Positions 31,701-46,700 of a stretch of 64,000 nucleotides of DNA are shown piece by piece; positions within the stretch are counted from its first letter, which is position 1, and each line of letters begins with the position of its first letter. The notes under the pieces are model-generated. The model was not told the origin of the DNA, searched no databases, and worked only from the letters and a program-made list of their open reading frames with translations. Source of the DNA: Zygaena filipendulae (lineage: Eukaryota; Arthropoda; Insecta; Lepidoptera; Zygaenidae); assembly GCA_907165275.2 (NCBI GenBank), contig OU015663.1, positions 7,204,501 to 7,268,500 on the forward strand. The letters run 5' to 3'. The position numbers were made by a program, and so were the translations under genes.

Positions 31701-34700
31701 TCGCTTCGCTCGGGAGTTATATTTTAATTACCCTCGCTACGCTCGGGGTTCAATATGCCGCCGGTGACGTAAGACAGTGCTTTACTCTCTCGGTGCATAA
31801 TCTACTATTATTTACTTACAGTCTCGTCAATAATCTGTTTGTATTTGTCGGCCTGCTCTTGCAGCTGCACGTTTTGCTTGCGCAGGTCGTCGAGGCGCAG
31901 CTCGCGGGGCACGTTCTCCGCGAAGGCCCTCAGCCACGACAGCGAGACGCCGCCCGCCAGCGGCTCGGGCTCCGCCTCCGGGCACACGGACCGCAACACG
32001 TTCGCCACCTCTTCGATGATTCCATCCTATAAATAAAGGCAACCGATTGAGTTGATAGCAAAATGACATACTTGAAGCTGCATACCTACGAAATAACGTA
32101 GCAAAAGGTGATTATTATAACGATGCACGATGGCCCGATATTGCGGCACTGACTACATACCTATGTGCTGCTTCTATCTTGGACCGCAAAGTAAAAATAT
32201 GTATACTAATAACTTTTTTTAAGTTTAAAAACTACTTGTAACAACAACTTAATTTTGCAAAACAACAAAACAAACAAAACAACTCAGTGCGAGTTTTTAT
32301 CTCTTCGATCGCGTCTCTATATTTGTCTATTAATTAACTCGACACAAAAAAATCCCGATGAAATATTTGAAAAAGAAGAACTCACTATGAGAAATTAAGA
32401 ATAATACCAACAAGAATTGTTAAAAATGTTTTTGTTAGTCACAACAAGCGAAGCCGGCCAAAGATTTAAATAACATTGTTAGCATTATGTCGGCACACTG
32501 GCGTAGCTATGGGGGACCAGGGAACTTCTCATAAACAGAAATGCTTCTGCTCAATAAAAACTGTCCACCATCGTAAACAATTTTGGGACCATCCATAAAG
32601 TACGTCACACGCTAAGGGGGGAGGGTGTCGACACGGGGCGAGAGGGGTCCTAAGTTTCGTGACGTCACATTTCTGACTGTAAGTGTTAAATGCCAAAGAA
32701 CTATGTATTACTGGGAAAACTTGAAAATATTTCCAACTCTATCTGTATGGGCAGTAAGGTTTAAATTGTTTTGTTGGAGAACGAAGGTATATATAATTGT
32801 CTGGTGTGTTAGTTTAGTTTTATAATTTCTAGCCGATGTAAAATTGCAAAACATGTGAAGTTTTGGGGGGGGGGGGGGGGGGGAGGGGGCTCACAAAGTC
32901 ACAAATGCTACCAAATATAACACGGTGGGGGGAGGGGTCAAAACATCACGGAATTAGTGTGAAGTACTTCATGGATAACCCCATATTAAAAAAGGGTAAG
33001 AAACATTAATTATGTTTCTATTTATTTCTCAAATCACGCCCCGCCCGGCCCCCGCAGGGACGACAGCTGCGCCAGCGCGTCGACGCACACTCAGCCCGGG
33101 CTCGGGACACTTACGCGCTGCGCGTGTCGGGCCGGCGGCGCGGTTGCAGTTTTCGTCTGCAGAGCCTTTTCCGCGGATTGTAACGCTTCCATTACCTTCC
33201 AGTTTTTAGTTCGCAACTCCTATATGTGTACAAGGAGTTATAAACGAGGTTAGAGATTATATTATAGTTATAAAAGAAAATTATCACATGCGAAATGATT
33301 GAACATGCCAGTTGAAATTTGAGACAGTTTACAGAAACCAGTTTTACTAGTAAAAAAACTCTTATTTATAAAAAAAAATTAATTTAACTAAAAATTTCAC
33401 TTTTCTAACAAACAAAAATATAAATAGACAAGAAACATTACTCTATGAATAATTTTTTTTTGGGGGGGGGGGGGGGGAGATTAATATTCTATATGCCATA
33501 ACCACAGATAATATAATACTATCCATAGCACACATTCTGTATGCCATAACACACGTTGTAAACATTTACATATTTTTTTAAGTGAAACTTCTTGGAGCAC
33601 GAGGCAAAAGCGGGTATTTACATCTGTTTTTTGAAAAAGTTTTGTATATTATTCCTCAGATCAGCATGAACCAGTAAAACTTTTTATTTCAATTTTATAA
33701 AACGGAAAAAGCCTTAAAAACTATTTTTATTTATGATTTTGGATTTTCGCGCGGAAACGCTAGCCGCCATGCTTTCAGCTCGTGACGTCACTCCGGTAGT
33801 ACGACTGCGAAAGAGATAGTGTGTTCCGATATGCACTGCGAGCACTGTTCAGTGTTCAGGTAGTATAGCTATGTAACTATAAGCAAACGGCTTAACCCCA
33901 CAGTACTCGCAGTGCCTATCGGAACTCACCCTAGATTGTTTACTAACAAAGTGACGTCCCCAATATGGCGAATGGCGTCTTAGACATTAGAAAAACAGAT
34001 TAAAAAAGACGATTTTAAAAATTGACTTATAAAATCCACATTACATTTTCATGAATAAATATTGAAGTTTCTCGTTTACTGTTTTCGAAATCTATCTTAC
34101 ATAATATTATGCATTTCTATATTTTTTCTTACATGGTTTAAAACACCCTATTTTTGTGGCGCGTTATCTTAACGCGGCGTGTGGTTGCCATGTAGTGACT
34201 AAGGGCCAAGGTCAATGGTTTTTTAGTAAAAGGACGACGGTGTGGCTAATCTCTCAAACTGCCAGTAGAACTGAGGCAATGTGCGCGTGTGTGTGTGTGT
34301 GTGTGTGCCGCTCACGTTGTTCTTGTCCTGGTAGTGCTGCAGCTGGTCGCGCGCGCGCTGCAGCAGCTCGGTGCGCTCGGCGAGGTCCCGCCGGGCGGCC
34401 GCCAGCTCGCCGCGCAGCTGCTCCAGCGCACTCTGCACCTTCTCCAACTCCCCCATCTGAACAAGGGAGTTCCGGTACGTTAGTCTATAGGTACTAATCC
34501 TTACTAATCTATACTAATATTATATAGAGCAAAAGTTTGTGAGTTTGTGAGTTCTAGGGTAACCTCTGGATCTACTAAACCGATTTTGAAAATTCTTTCA
34601 CTTATAGGAAGCTACAGTGGTCCTAAGTGTCATAGGGTACTTTTTATTTCGGAATCCCATCAGAAACTCCGAATTTCCCGCGGATAAAACCACGGGGGAA

Positions 34701-37700
34701 CACCTATCTCTGGATCTACTAAACCGATTTTGAAAATTCTTTCACTTATAGGAAGCTACAGTGCTAAACCGCGAGGGTCAGCTAGTAATAGTATAAATGC
34801 GAAAGTGACTTTGTTTGTTTGTTACGCTTTCACGCCTCAGTGGCTCAATGGATCATCATGAAATTTTCCATACACGTTGTCAGGGATACAGAGAAGGAGA
34901 TAGGATACTTTTCATCCCGGAATTCTCGCGGGAACTTCGAAATTACCACGAGTGAAACCGCGGGGATCAGCTAGTATTATTATGAAGAGGAAAAAATTTT
35001 ATTTTTGTTCGTTACAATTTAACTTTATTCTTTCGCCATTAGAATGTAACATTATCCCTGAGTAACATAGGCTAACTAGTTGAGTAGGGGATTTACTTAC
35101 TTTGTGGCGGCCATTGTCGTCGACTTCAGCGGCAAGCAATCCATTTTGCGAGGGCATCGCTTTCAATTGCTTCAACTCCGACAACTCTGTCTGTAATAGA
35201 GCCAATTGCTCCCTCTGGGACGCGATTTCAGACACCAACTGCAACAAAGAATTTTTGTTAATGTGACAGCTCTTGAAATTGGTTAGAAAGGTTTAGCCCG
35301 GCGCCCACTAGTGAAACCATAGTCATAGACAGTAAACAAAATGTCACCTGTTGCTTCTCTTCAACCGCTCTTTGGGCGTCCTCCCTAAGCGCGTGCGCGC
35401 CGCTCTCTGCGGCCTGCAGCTGCGCGGTGAGCTCGTGCACTCTTTTTTGGAGATCGTTCACGACTGTGGGCAAGTTCCAATTTTCAGTCATGTCGGTGCC
35501 TATAATATTTATAGACTTAAGGTATGTTCCGTTACCACGGATAGCACTGGCTCAGTGCCTGCAGTGACGAGAAATTCGTTCCGTTATAACTTTTAGTATA
35601 CTGTCGCAGTATCCGCATAGTGGTAGTATGACGTCATAATCGTCGCCATTTTTGTACTGTGAGCACTGGAGTTTCCGAGTTAAGGTGCTCTCAGTGGTTT
35701 GATCACGTGATCAACCTTAGACCAATGATTGGTCAATCGCGTAGGTCGGTCGTCAATGAGTGGTCGACAACGTGACACGACAATGATACGGATGACAATA
35801 TACTGGGACTGCGTTCCGTTATAAACAGTAACCAGTACAGCGAACTATAACGGAACGGCTTCACAGTATACTAAGCTGACGTCATACCTTACAGTGCTAT
35901 CAGTAATACCAGAACATCGCGAACATTTCCGAAACGTGACGTCATCAATTGTTTATAGTCTCAGGGTACTGACCGGCTGCGTGCGCCTCCCGCGAGCGCT
36001 GCTCGTCGTGCGCGGACGCCAGACGCTGCTGCTCCAGCTCGCTGAAGGCGCGGGTCACGTCCTGTCGGGGCGACACACACGTCACACATGGAAATATACA
36101 CGTGGCATTATATACTGCAGTATACTAGCCACGAATCACCGGCCACGAATCATGTGTACCGCCACTTTCACTTTACAAAATATTGTGTGAAATGGAAAAT
36201 TTCTTTCTTTGATTAAACATGTCGTACGTGTTGAGTTTATGTAACTTTTCAATGTACTGTGGGTTTCTCGAGTAAAAATAAATCTGCCCCCTTTGTTAAA
36301 TTGACAATTTATATAATCGTTAACGCATAGAAAAACTAAGGAACGAATCGTCATGTCGCGTGATCACGCAAAACTAGATTTGATTGGACGACGTCACACT
36401 TGACGGAAATTCCGTCGCGGATCTTCTGCGTCGGAATGACAATACATGTTATTGCATATAAACAGTACTATGATCAATATATACATTACACAACAATAGG
36501 TACTTATCATCTAGGAAACTGGAGGTTGAACTAAGCGAAGCCTGTATTTCAGCTCTCCAGTGCTCCACAAAGATATTATGTTGGTACAATAATTTTTATG
36601 TGTGTGTCCGTGTGTGTGTGTGTGTGGGTGTGGATGTGCGTGTGTATGTGTTTGTGCGTGAGTGTGTACAAGTTTGGTATGAACACGTATGTACGGAGAA
36701 AAAATCATATAGGGGGCTTTATCAGATTCTCTGTACTGTCATAGTTTAGACCTTGCAACCATTCAGAGACCAATTTTTTACATTCGTACTTAGACAACGA
36801 ATAGAAGGAAAGCTTCCTGTTGAGATTGTTGTATAGATAAGGGCCAAGAAAACAGAAAAACCTTTTAGCAAAGCTGGTATTAAATAATGTTGCACTAGCA
36901 ACTGCATTTTTACGTCTTTTATTTGCTAGTAGATTAGAGTCATAGTCAAATGACTAATAAATAACGGGCGGAAGATCGGTTGCTCTGTCGCGGACCGCGC
37001 ACCCTCTGCGTCTGTTCCGTCCTTTAGTCTTCTATGTGTTAACCATCAAAGATTGTCAAGTCGGCTAAAGCGGCTTCCCTATGGAAAAACAAAGCAACTG
37101 ACGACTGAGTTTTTTTTGTATTTTTGACGCTTTTCACGCATAAAGGACGTTCCTTCTTACTTACAACCATCAAAAAGGCTTTAGCCTTAGAGAAATTAAA
37201 ATTAAGAAAATCGTTAAACTATGTGAGCTGTGTTTTAAAATAAAGCGATTTCCGGTTTTTCGCTCCTCCTGTAAAATTTATTCAGCTGCAATTACTTTGT
37301 TTTTCTTTAGAGCAGCCGAAAGGGGCTGTATTAGTTTAAATCTGATTACTATACTACACGTTGGTTAGTTTAAAGTAAGCAGTTAGTTCCCAGCCGAAGC
37401 GGCGTGTGACTCACCTGCAGCTGCTGCGCCAGCTCCGCAGCGTGCTGCTGCGCGAGCGCCGCGGCGTCGCGGGCCGCGGCCGCCTCGCAGCGCGCCTGGC
37501 CCAGCTCCCCCACCAGCACGGCCAGCTCCGACCGGTGGCCGTTCAGCTGCTGCAGATACGACGCCTCCGACTACAATCGAACATCATACACGACACATCG
37601 CTATAAACACGTTCAGGGTTGGCGCAAATCGCAATATAGGTCACCGTGCCTGCCTACCCGCTACCCGCTAACCGCTCAACGAGAGGTTCCGGGTTCCATT

Positions 37701-40700
37701 CCCGGTGGTAGTAGAGTTTGTGTGATGAACACAGGGTTCCACTTTATAAATGAGAAAGTAAATGTCTGTCTGTTACGCTTTTACGCCTTAACGGCTGAAC
37801 CGATCACCATGAAATTTTGTATACACACTGTCAGGGGTACAGAGAAAGACATAGAGTACTATTTGTACCGGAATTCCCGCGGCAACTCTGAAATTAACGC
37901 GGAGGAAACCGCTAGGAACAGCTAGAAAATGTAGTATATACCACGTTTTCTTAGTTTCCACGACATCTTAGTGGGATCAAGTAGATATGTGTTGTGATCT
38001 GAATGAACAATGATGGCCAGTCAGCTGTCACTGTTCATTGAAAATGCAAAAGAAATTAAAAAATATCCTTTAGGTCGAGAATGACCACTTTCCTAAAATG
38101 TTCACTTTCGACCGATTGCATTATGATTATTCATAGCAATATAGAGCGCTCCTGGCGAACGCGGCACGCATTTACTGCAGCCATTTAGTGCGCCTCAACT
38201 GACGCGAGACTCATCTAACGTTACACACTGTATTTATGTATTTCGCATGCTTTATATATCACAGTTTATTATAATTTATCGTACTCGAACGGGAACTCGC
38301 GGCAAAGATATTGAAAGAGAATAAGATTGACAATACGCTCGGCCGCTAAACTTTCCCCTTGAACCACGCAGCGGTCAAATGATCTCATGCTAACAAAACG
38401 CCGTTGGCTAGCAGAGACTATTGTCTATAGATACCACTTGACGGAAAGCTATGTGATTGGCTATTTAAAACGTACTTTGTGGTGATTGGTATTTGATTGC
38501 GTCGCAACGATGTGATTGGTTTTTACTTTGATCATTCCCACTGCAAAAATTGGTTGACATGGATTCAAAGTTTGTATTGTTTGTCTATTCTATTACAATG
38601 TCTTTGTATCAACGTAGGTATAATCACGTATAATTAATCCGCCATTCGAAAGAACTACCGAAATAACCGCGGGTGAAACCTCGGGTCTTATTGACACTGA
38701 CCTCATGGAACCTCTGCACGTGCATTTCCAGCTGAACTTTATGCGATTGTGCTTCCGCTTCAACGGCCAGTTTTGCCTGAAAGAGAAATATGCACTCGTA
38801 TTCGATGCATACGTACGACCGGAGCGTGTGCGTGTCTGTATGCGGGCGAATCTGTGTGCGTGTGTAACGTGTGCGTGCGTGCGTGCGTGTGTTTGTGTGT
38901 GTGTGTGTGAGAGAGAGAGATATTTAGATGACTGTTTATGTGGTATGTGGTATGTGTGAGGATGTTTACCACGTGGCTCTCCTGCGCCAGTTCGCGGTTC
39001 CGCTCGAGCAGCTGGTCGAGGCGCGCCTGCAGCGCGTGCGCCTCGGCCGCCGCCTGCTCGGCCGCGCGCTTCGCCGCCGCCGCGCCGCTGCGCTCCGCGT
39101 TGAGGCTCGCCCTGCGCACAGCCGTTGAGGCGAGGTTCAGTACATTTTAGGAATGTTACGGAGGTAGTTTATCGGAACCGGAGTCGGAGTTAGTCGGAGT
39201 TTGTAATTTGGTATGTCGAAGTGGAGTCGGAGGTGTTGGCAGAAGAGAGATGTGGTAATCATCAATCATAAATCACCCGTGATGCGTATAATCAAAGAGT
39301 AATCGACGACAGAAAGCACGTAGGGGGGGGGGGGGGGGGGATTCTCCGCGTGATATGCATAAACATTCAATTTAAACGCGTCGGAGCCGAAATCGGAAAC
39401 GGAGGTCAGATTTTAGTTCATAAGTCCATAGGATCATAATAAAAATGTTACTAGCTGTTCCCCGCGATTTCCCCCGCGATAATTTCGGAGTTCCGTATTA
39501 CAATATAGCCAATGTTACTCAGGGATAATGTAGCTTTCTAATGGAAAAAGAATTTTTGAAATCTGTCCAGTAGATTTTGAGTTAAATCGTAACAAACAAA
39601 GAATCAAATCTTTCCTCTTTATCCATAATATTAGTATAAATGGATTTAATTCAGTAAATGTTTCAACGATAGTTCTGAAAATTTGGGGCTACACAATACA
39701 CATGCCCTAAAAGTATAGTATAGTATTATAGTAGTAGTTAATAGTAGTAGTATAGTATAGTATTAGTATTATAGTAGTAGTATACTAGTATAGCATTATA
39801 TTATCTGTGGTATGGCTAAAGTATGCTGAATAATGACTGTGGACAAGATCTTACCTTAGCTCTTTTAATTTTGCTTGAAGAGCATTTGATGCTTCTTTCT
39901 CTTCCACTAAAGTCTTCTCTTTTTCTGCCAGTTGTTTCTTCAACTTCTGTACTGGGTCATTTGGACCCTAAAGAATAAAAATTATGTGTAACCAACGTAT
40001 TTTAATTTATTATAATAATAATCATCAAAAAGTTTTCGAAATAATCGATACCTAGGGCCAATGATGCTGCGCGATTTTTAAGTAACCACATGTGTAGCAA
40101 TATTGTCTCAATAAGTACTATCAATCCTGCTCAAATGGATGGAGAAGGGCATTCGCTACGACAGATCATCTCTTCTCACTTCAACGTGCATTGGTTGCGC
40201 GGTGCAACTTACATCTATCTATCTTCTAATATATCGCCTCTTTGCAATGACAACGTGATATTTCAAAAACCGCAATTTTACAGGAAGACACTTTTTAACT
40301 CTAAAATCTTCATAAAATTTAAAGTATCCATATTTTTACTGTCGAATTATGATTAATTTGTTGTGTTAACTAATGAGCTATCCAAAAATAGGCAAAAAAG
40401 CACCGTTTAATAGGTTATCAGCATATATTTCGCCTTTAGATAAAAAAAGGACCAAATGTCGCGTTGTTTATGAAATTATATGAAATAATACCTGTAACAT
40501 GTTGACTTATCACATTGAAGATGTTAATTTGTGTATGTGTGTAATGTGACAGGTTGAATATAATACATTGTTAAAATAAAAATAATGTTATTTTCATGAA
40601 TAACATTTTACAAAAAATTCTTTATTTACACCATCTATATCACACAAAGGTATTACTTAGTAAAAGACTTAAAAAGTTATCAACAAGAGATCAATATAAT

Positions 40701-43700
40701 CAAGTACTTCTATTCAATAATTATCATACCTATTTAAATTGTAACTTAAAATGACCTGGTAGCCTGGGAGAGATCGCTTTATAGTGATAAGGCCGTCCTT
40801 TAGAGCCACTTAATACTTTCTGTTTTTAAATTTTTAGTCATTGTACTAATTGTGGTGCTCAATAAAGTGTTTTTCATTCATTCACTCATTCTAGTCTTTA
40901 CACCGCACCGGAAATAGTCAAAAAGAAATCATTATTATTCTGAGCAGCTGCAATATTTCCATCCGAATCTACCTTCACGTATTGTTGTTTTGGGGTAACT
41001 ATATCTAAACTGGTCGCAATAAATGTCCATTATTTTTCTATCTCACCTAGGCTCCAGTACCTATTCATTCAAAAGCTGTTTGCTTCTCTGAAAACTAAGA
41101 TCTACATTCGAATTTCCAATTATCTTTGCAGAGGCTTCAATTTACGATCTGGTACATTTTTTTTTTGTTTTAGGAGACTGTTATGACTTGTCACTATTTC
41201 TTTGTCGTTTTGCAATATTTGCCTTCTCACTCGCTTAATTTCTTCGTCTTTTTTACCACTTTTAACTGGACTACAATCAGGAATTGTTGGAACCGCTGGA
41301 TTACTATTCCCGCTTTCAATAGCACACAATTCTCTGTCCATAGGTAAGGTTGAATTAGAACAGTGGGATTGTTGAGTACCATTTCATCGTCGTTTCTAGT
41401 CATAACTTCACTACTCTCGATAAATTGTGGTTTCCCGTATTTACCGAAGCCACACTAGTTGTAACAAAACCATGTGCAGCGGTAGAAGGATAGTGATATA
41501 AGCTCGACCGCCACCAAAGGGAAAGCTTGGTGTTATACCCGGGGAACCGTGGCTCCGACTGTAGATCGTCGGAGGTTGTATGTATGCAGCGCAGTGTGAA
41601 AACGTCGTTAGCGCGATTCAGGGCTTCCATGTAGCCAGTACTCGTCGCTTCATTGTAGTTCGTGACTTGTGGCGTAGAGGTCTGATATTTTGAAGCTCAA
41701 TAATACACAAAACAGATATTGAAGATGATTATAATTTGTATTTGTATACCTATGCATTAACTAGTCTATACTACTATCGTTGTTCAACAAAATTTTCTAT
41801 TTGAGTTTTTTTGCCTTGTCCAGTTCGGTGATTTAGGTATCTACAATAAGTAACCAAACATAAATAATTTATTTATCAGACAACATCACAGTCATTGATC
41901 AGATCACATTATTCAGTATGACCAACAATATTTCATGCCCATAACGCGCTTCCCAATGTTTTTTTGAAGTCAAACTTTTTTGAGAACGACCGAGAGACAA
42001 TTTTTGTGTCGTGTTGTCTAAAGTGGGAATCGAATCCACGACCCCTGGCGCAGTAAGTATGATTAGTACCACTGCGCTTTGGAGTCGGTCGAAACGTCTT
42101 CGTACACAGATTACTTCTGTTGCCTGTCAATAATTGAATTCGTTTCCTAGGCCGCAAATTCATCTGAAAAAACAACTCGTGTAGTGATTTTATTTTAGCC
42201 AGTATAATGTAACATCTTGGCATATTTAACATTCAGAAGGAAAGGATTTCATAAAAAAGGGGTTATAAGAAAATGACCAGAAGTATTTTTTTGAATTGTA
42301 AAATCATTCATCAACAACATCGTTATATTATAAGATATCACAAAGAAAAAAACTTACCTTTTCTTCAATAACGTGACAAAACTATTTATCTTTCTCTGCA
42401 TACACACAATTTTACAATAGTAACGAGTCAAATACTTATATCACACTGTTTTTCTGAAATAAATTAACAACAAAAATTACATATTTACAATAAAAACGTG
42501 ATATCATCGTTATGTCATGTTTTTTGTACAAACCGATAGCACCTCACCCTCTGCGCATACGGGACCAAATGATTTACCGCGTTTTCTAAGTGAAGCGCTT
42601 CACCGAAAGACACCACGTGATAACGTGATTTGACAGGGTTTTGTTGTCTCTTTCGCTCATTACTCAGCAGCCATTGGCTTAAAAAATACCACGTTTTTGG
42701 AGAAAATAGAACTTGAAACGGCGGTTTTGAATTTCAAATAAAAATATTTTCGATTTTTGTGATATGTCACGTTGTCATCGCAAAGAGGCGATATATAAAT
42801 CACGTGTCACGTTGTTTGTCCGCGATGGACTCCGAAACTACTGAACGGATTTTGATAAAATTTTGCAACCGTTTATAATATGGTCCAACTTAAAAGATAG
42901 GATAGTTTTTATCCCGGAATTCCCTCGGGAACTGAAGGACATAGAGTACTTTTTTCCCGCTACCTCCGCGGGAACTCCGAAATTACCGCGGATGAAATCG
43001 CGGGGGACAGCTAGTATTATTATAATATACTATGTTATGTTAGGTGCTATGGGTTGCTGCTATGGGGCGCGGCATCGACTATAATTTAATCTTCTTTTTG
43101 TAAGTACATATGTATTGTATTTAATGCCAGATGTGACTCGAAATAAACCCTGCTGAGGTTTTGTGTCTGACCTTGTAAAAATTTTGTACTTTTTCTGAGT
43201 AAATAAATTAAAAAAAAAAATTGAGTGAGGTCTTTATGCATTAGTGGACATTCTGTAGACTGGTTATGATGATAAAACGAAATGAACTCTATATAGTATA
43301 ATTGCTCAATTGCAATTTTAGCTTTCTTTCTATGACGACGGTTTTGCGTCACTGATTGTGCATGTGGGCTTTTTATATGATGTGCAAGGTTGGACGTATA
43401 CAGGGTTGCCACCCGTACTATATTATCGTACTATATTTCAGTCAATTGTACTTATTATAGAAAAATAATATAGTGCAAAAATACTATATTTTTATCCCTA
43501 ATTCAACTATCACGCCTTTTTTATATTAACTGTGACTGGTATGGAACGCATCCGCAGCGCAGCACGGGGAACTTCAGAACGAAATGCATACATGGCAACA
43601 AAATTTCAACTGTCAAACCAGCAAAAATTTGTAGATGAATGCTGCACGATACATACCTCTGTCCACTCCGAGTGCTCCGGCAGCGGGTCGTGGTGCTTGT

Positions 43701-46700
43701 TGAGCAGCGCCTCGGTGAGGATCTGTATCTCGTCGCGGGAGAGCACCGCGTCGCGCACAACGCGCACCAGCTCCACCGCGCTCACGCCGCCGCTGTCGCC
43801 CGCTGCGCACACGCATCGCAAGTTGAGAAAGCTGACCAATAAAACGCCGTTCCACATTCGGGATAAAAGAAGACTATATAAGAATTCAAGTGATCATAAT
43901 TTTACTAGGCATGTTTCCGGGGTAACTATGAACATCAAAATTATTTTATTTAGTCCGTCAGTAAAAAAATGCGTGAGTGTCGTGGAACACTCGGTATCGA
44001 TATAAGCTTTCGAAAATTTGACTTTTATAAGATTTTGGGCCCTGTTGTTTTCTACTAGCGCATTCTTAACTTTTTTGCAAACCTATCTCGAGAATGATTA
44101 AAAAAATTCATTAAAAGGTGACCACTAAATAAGTAATACCCCATCCGTACGTGCGATAAAGAACTGCATTCTAAAAATTTCAAATTAATGAAATATTTCT
44201 AATTATTCAGGAGGAGGACTTGTTCAGGAGCGGGAGCTCGTGACGTCATAACTACGTATAAGATGTGACGTCACGCGATATTTTGCCTCAATGTCCGTTA
44301 TTCGCCGTTATTTTTTTTAAAGTAAAAAAGAAAAATACTTTTCCAATATTTTTATGTACATGATGGACTAAAAACTAAAATTTAGTCTATTATTGTCGTT
44401 AATAATTGCCTTTTAACGTTTTACAGCACAAGAACATTAAGTCCATAAAATTGCTGTAAAACTGAAACATGATATTGTGTTCTTTTGTGTGTGAACTCAC
44501 CCATCAAAGATAGGACATTAGGTTCAGCCTTCTTCTTCTTATTTCTGCCGCCGCCAGGTGGGGTCACATTAGCGGGGGCGGGGTTCGGCGCGGGGGCCGT
44601 AGCGGGTCCGCTAGCGGCGGCGGGGGCAGGCACGGGGGCCGCAGGGGCGACTGGTGGGTCGGCGGCCGGGGCCGGCGCTCGCGACTCACTCGGTGTCGCA
44701 GCACCAGTTTCGCGGCTCGTGTCTTGGACCTCTTCAGCCGTCGGTTTCTTCTCGCTCTTCTTACCTAAGTATATTATATTTTATTATAGTTAAGAAGAGC
44801 GAGATTTATCTATATTTACGCGGATGAAATAATATCTAACGCACCCGAACACAAAGACCTATACTCTTTCATCACCAAACTACTAACAAACTAAGATTTA
44901 GAAACGGATTAGCATTGGGAATGTCTTTACACTTCGTATCTAGCAAATAAAAAACAAAAATATACGAAATAAGTCCAATAGTTTTGTACATGTACCAAAT
45001 TAAATGGACGGCCTACAAAATATTCCTTTAGTAAGAATTTATCTACATTTAAATGATAAAGAAATATAACAAACATCTATTGATTTCATTTTAGAGATTA
45101 ACATCTAATGGTTTAATCGCCGTATCTTCTATTTAGCTTATATTAATAGCAAAAGTTAAAGAACAAAATATTATGTAATAAATAGTTAAACAAATAGCTG
45201 ATAGCAGTAGAAGCTATAAAGATAAAATAAAACTCATCAGGCCTAGGGCTGATAAAATATTGGTAAACCACCGTGAGACGATGGTGAGACGTACCCTTGC
45301 GCTGCTCCTTAGCACCTTCGCTCGCGCCGCGCCCCTCCCGCCCACCCTCTTCCTTGGCTGCCTCTGTAGTGGCTGGCTGTTTGCTTGCCGCCTTACCGCC
45401 TTTGCCGTGCTTTCCTGCTTTCCCTTCTTTCTTTTCAGCCGCTTCTTTCTTTTCAATTACTACCTTTTTTTCAACTAATTCTTCATTCTTTTCTGATGCC
45501 TGTTTGGTTTTAATGCAATTTTTTGAGATAACGTATTTAATATTTTAATCATTGTGATGAGAGTGCCTAAATTCATGCATCACACAAATTAAACTTTACA
45601 TGTTGTGAGCAAATTTTCTGATAAACTTTAATACTTGCAATAAAGAGCTATTCAAAAACCTTTGTATAAAAAATTTATATCGAAAATATAAAAAAATTAT
45701 AAACAAATTTAATGAACTGAATCAATCTAATATATATAAATCACGCGTCACGTTGTTTGTCCGCGATGGACTCCGAAACTACTGAACGGATTTTGATAAA
45801 ATTTTGTAACCATTCATAAAATGGTCCAACTTAAAAGATAGGATAGTTTTTATCCCGGAATTCCCTCGGGAACTGAAGGACATAGAGTACTTTTTTCCCG
45901 CAACCTCCGCGGGAACTCCGAAATTACCGCGGATGAAATCGCGGGGGACAGCTAGTTATATTATAAGTATTAAAGGAGGGGTATAACAGTATTCAAACCC
46001 ATAACTTATTTTTCAACGTATTAGAAATTATAATTAAGTTTAATAAATAAAACACATGCTTAAACAACGTTTTTTTTACAGTGTCATTACTCATTGAGCA
46101 CAGAAAACTGTTAGTGCCTAACTCAGACCAAATGTGCCTAACTGATATGTACATGAATAAGTTAATAATTTGTTCAACAATCTTTTAGATAGCCTGCATT
46201 ACAATGAAACGAAATAAAATTACTGGTTTAAAACACAAGACGATAAGAACAATAAAATGTGCGTCCAAAGGCATGCATTATGAATTTATATGTTAAATAA
46301 TAAATATTAATAGCTACATTTCTATGCACTAATTATTGTTAGAAACAAAAATTTAATTTAACAATTTATTGTAACACATTTCCTGAAGAACCCAAATGAA
46401 ACACAAGGACAATGTTAAACCAAACACGAACACGTTTACTGCTAAGGAGATGCAAATGGTGGGATGGGATGGGAGGAACTCACTTTGTCAGCAGCTAGGG
46501 AGGATATTAACAGCTCGAATTCGTCCTTAGGGTGTATCTCCTCAAAGTGGTTGGAGACATTGCTGCCGGAGGGCGAGGGTGGCGTGCTTGGATCGTTAAT
46601 GCAGCTGGGATCCTCTTTGTTTATCAGTATCGGCTTTACTTTAGGATCCTTTCCGCGTTTGCGGATCTGCACAGACAGTAAGTGCTGCGTGTACACTTGA

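Noticed and set aside
38928..39150. + strand open frames opposite exon 8 (also opposite exons 5, 10, 14 and 16)
   Set aside because: They are antisense shadows of GC-rich exons with few stop codons; splice sites, phase and protein character support the - strand.
42002..42090. tRNA gene on the - strand
   Set aside because: B box is good, but the spacing and stems are wrong and it looks like a second SINE type.
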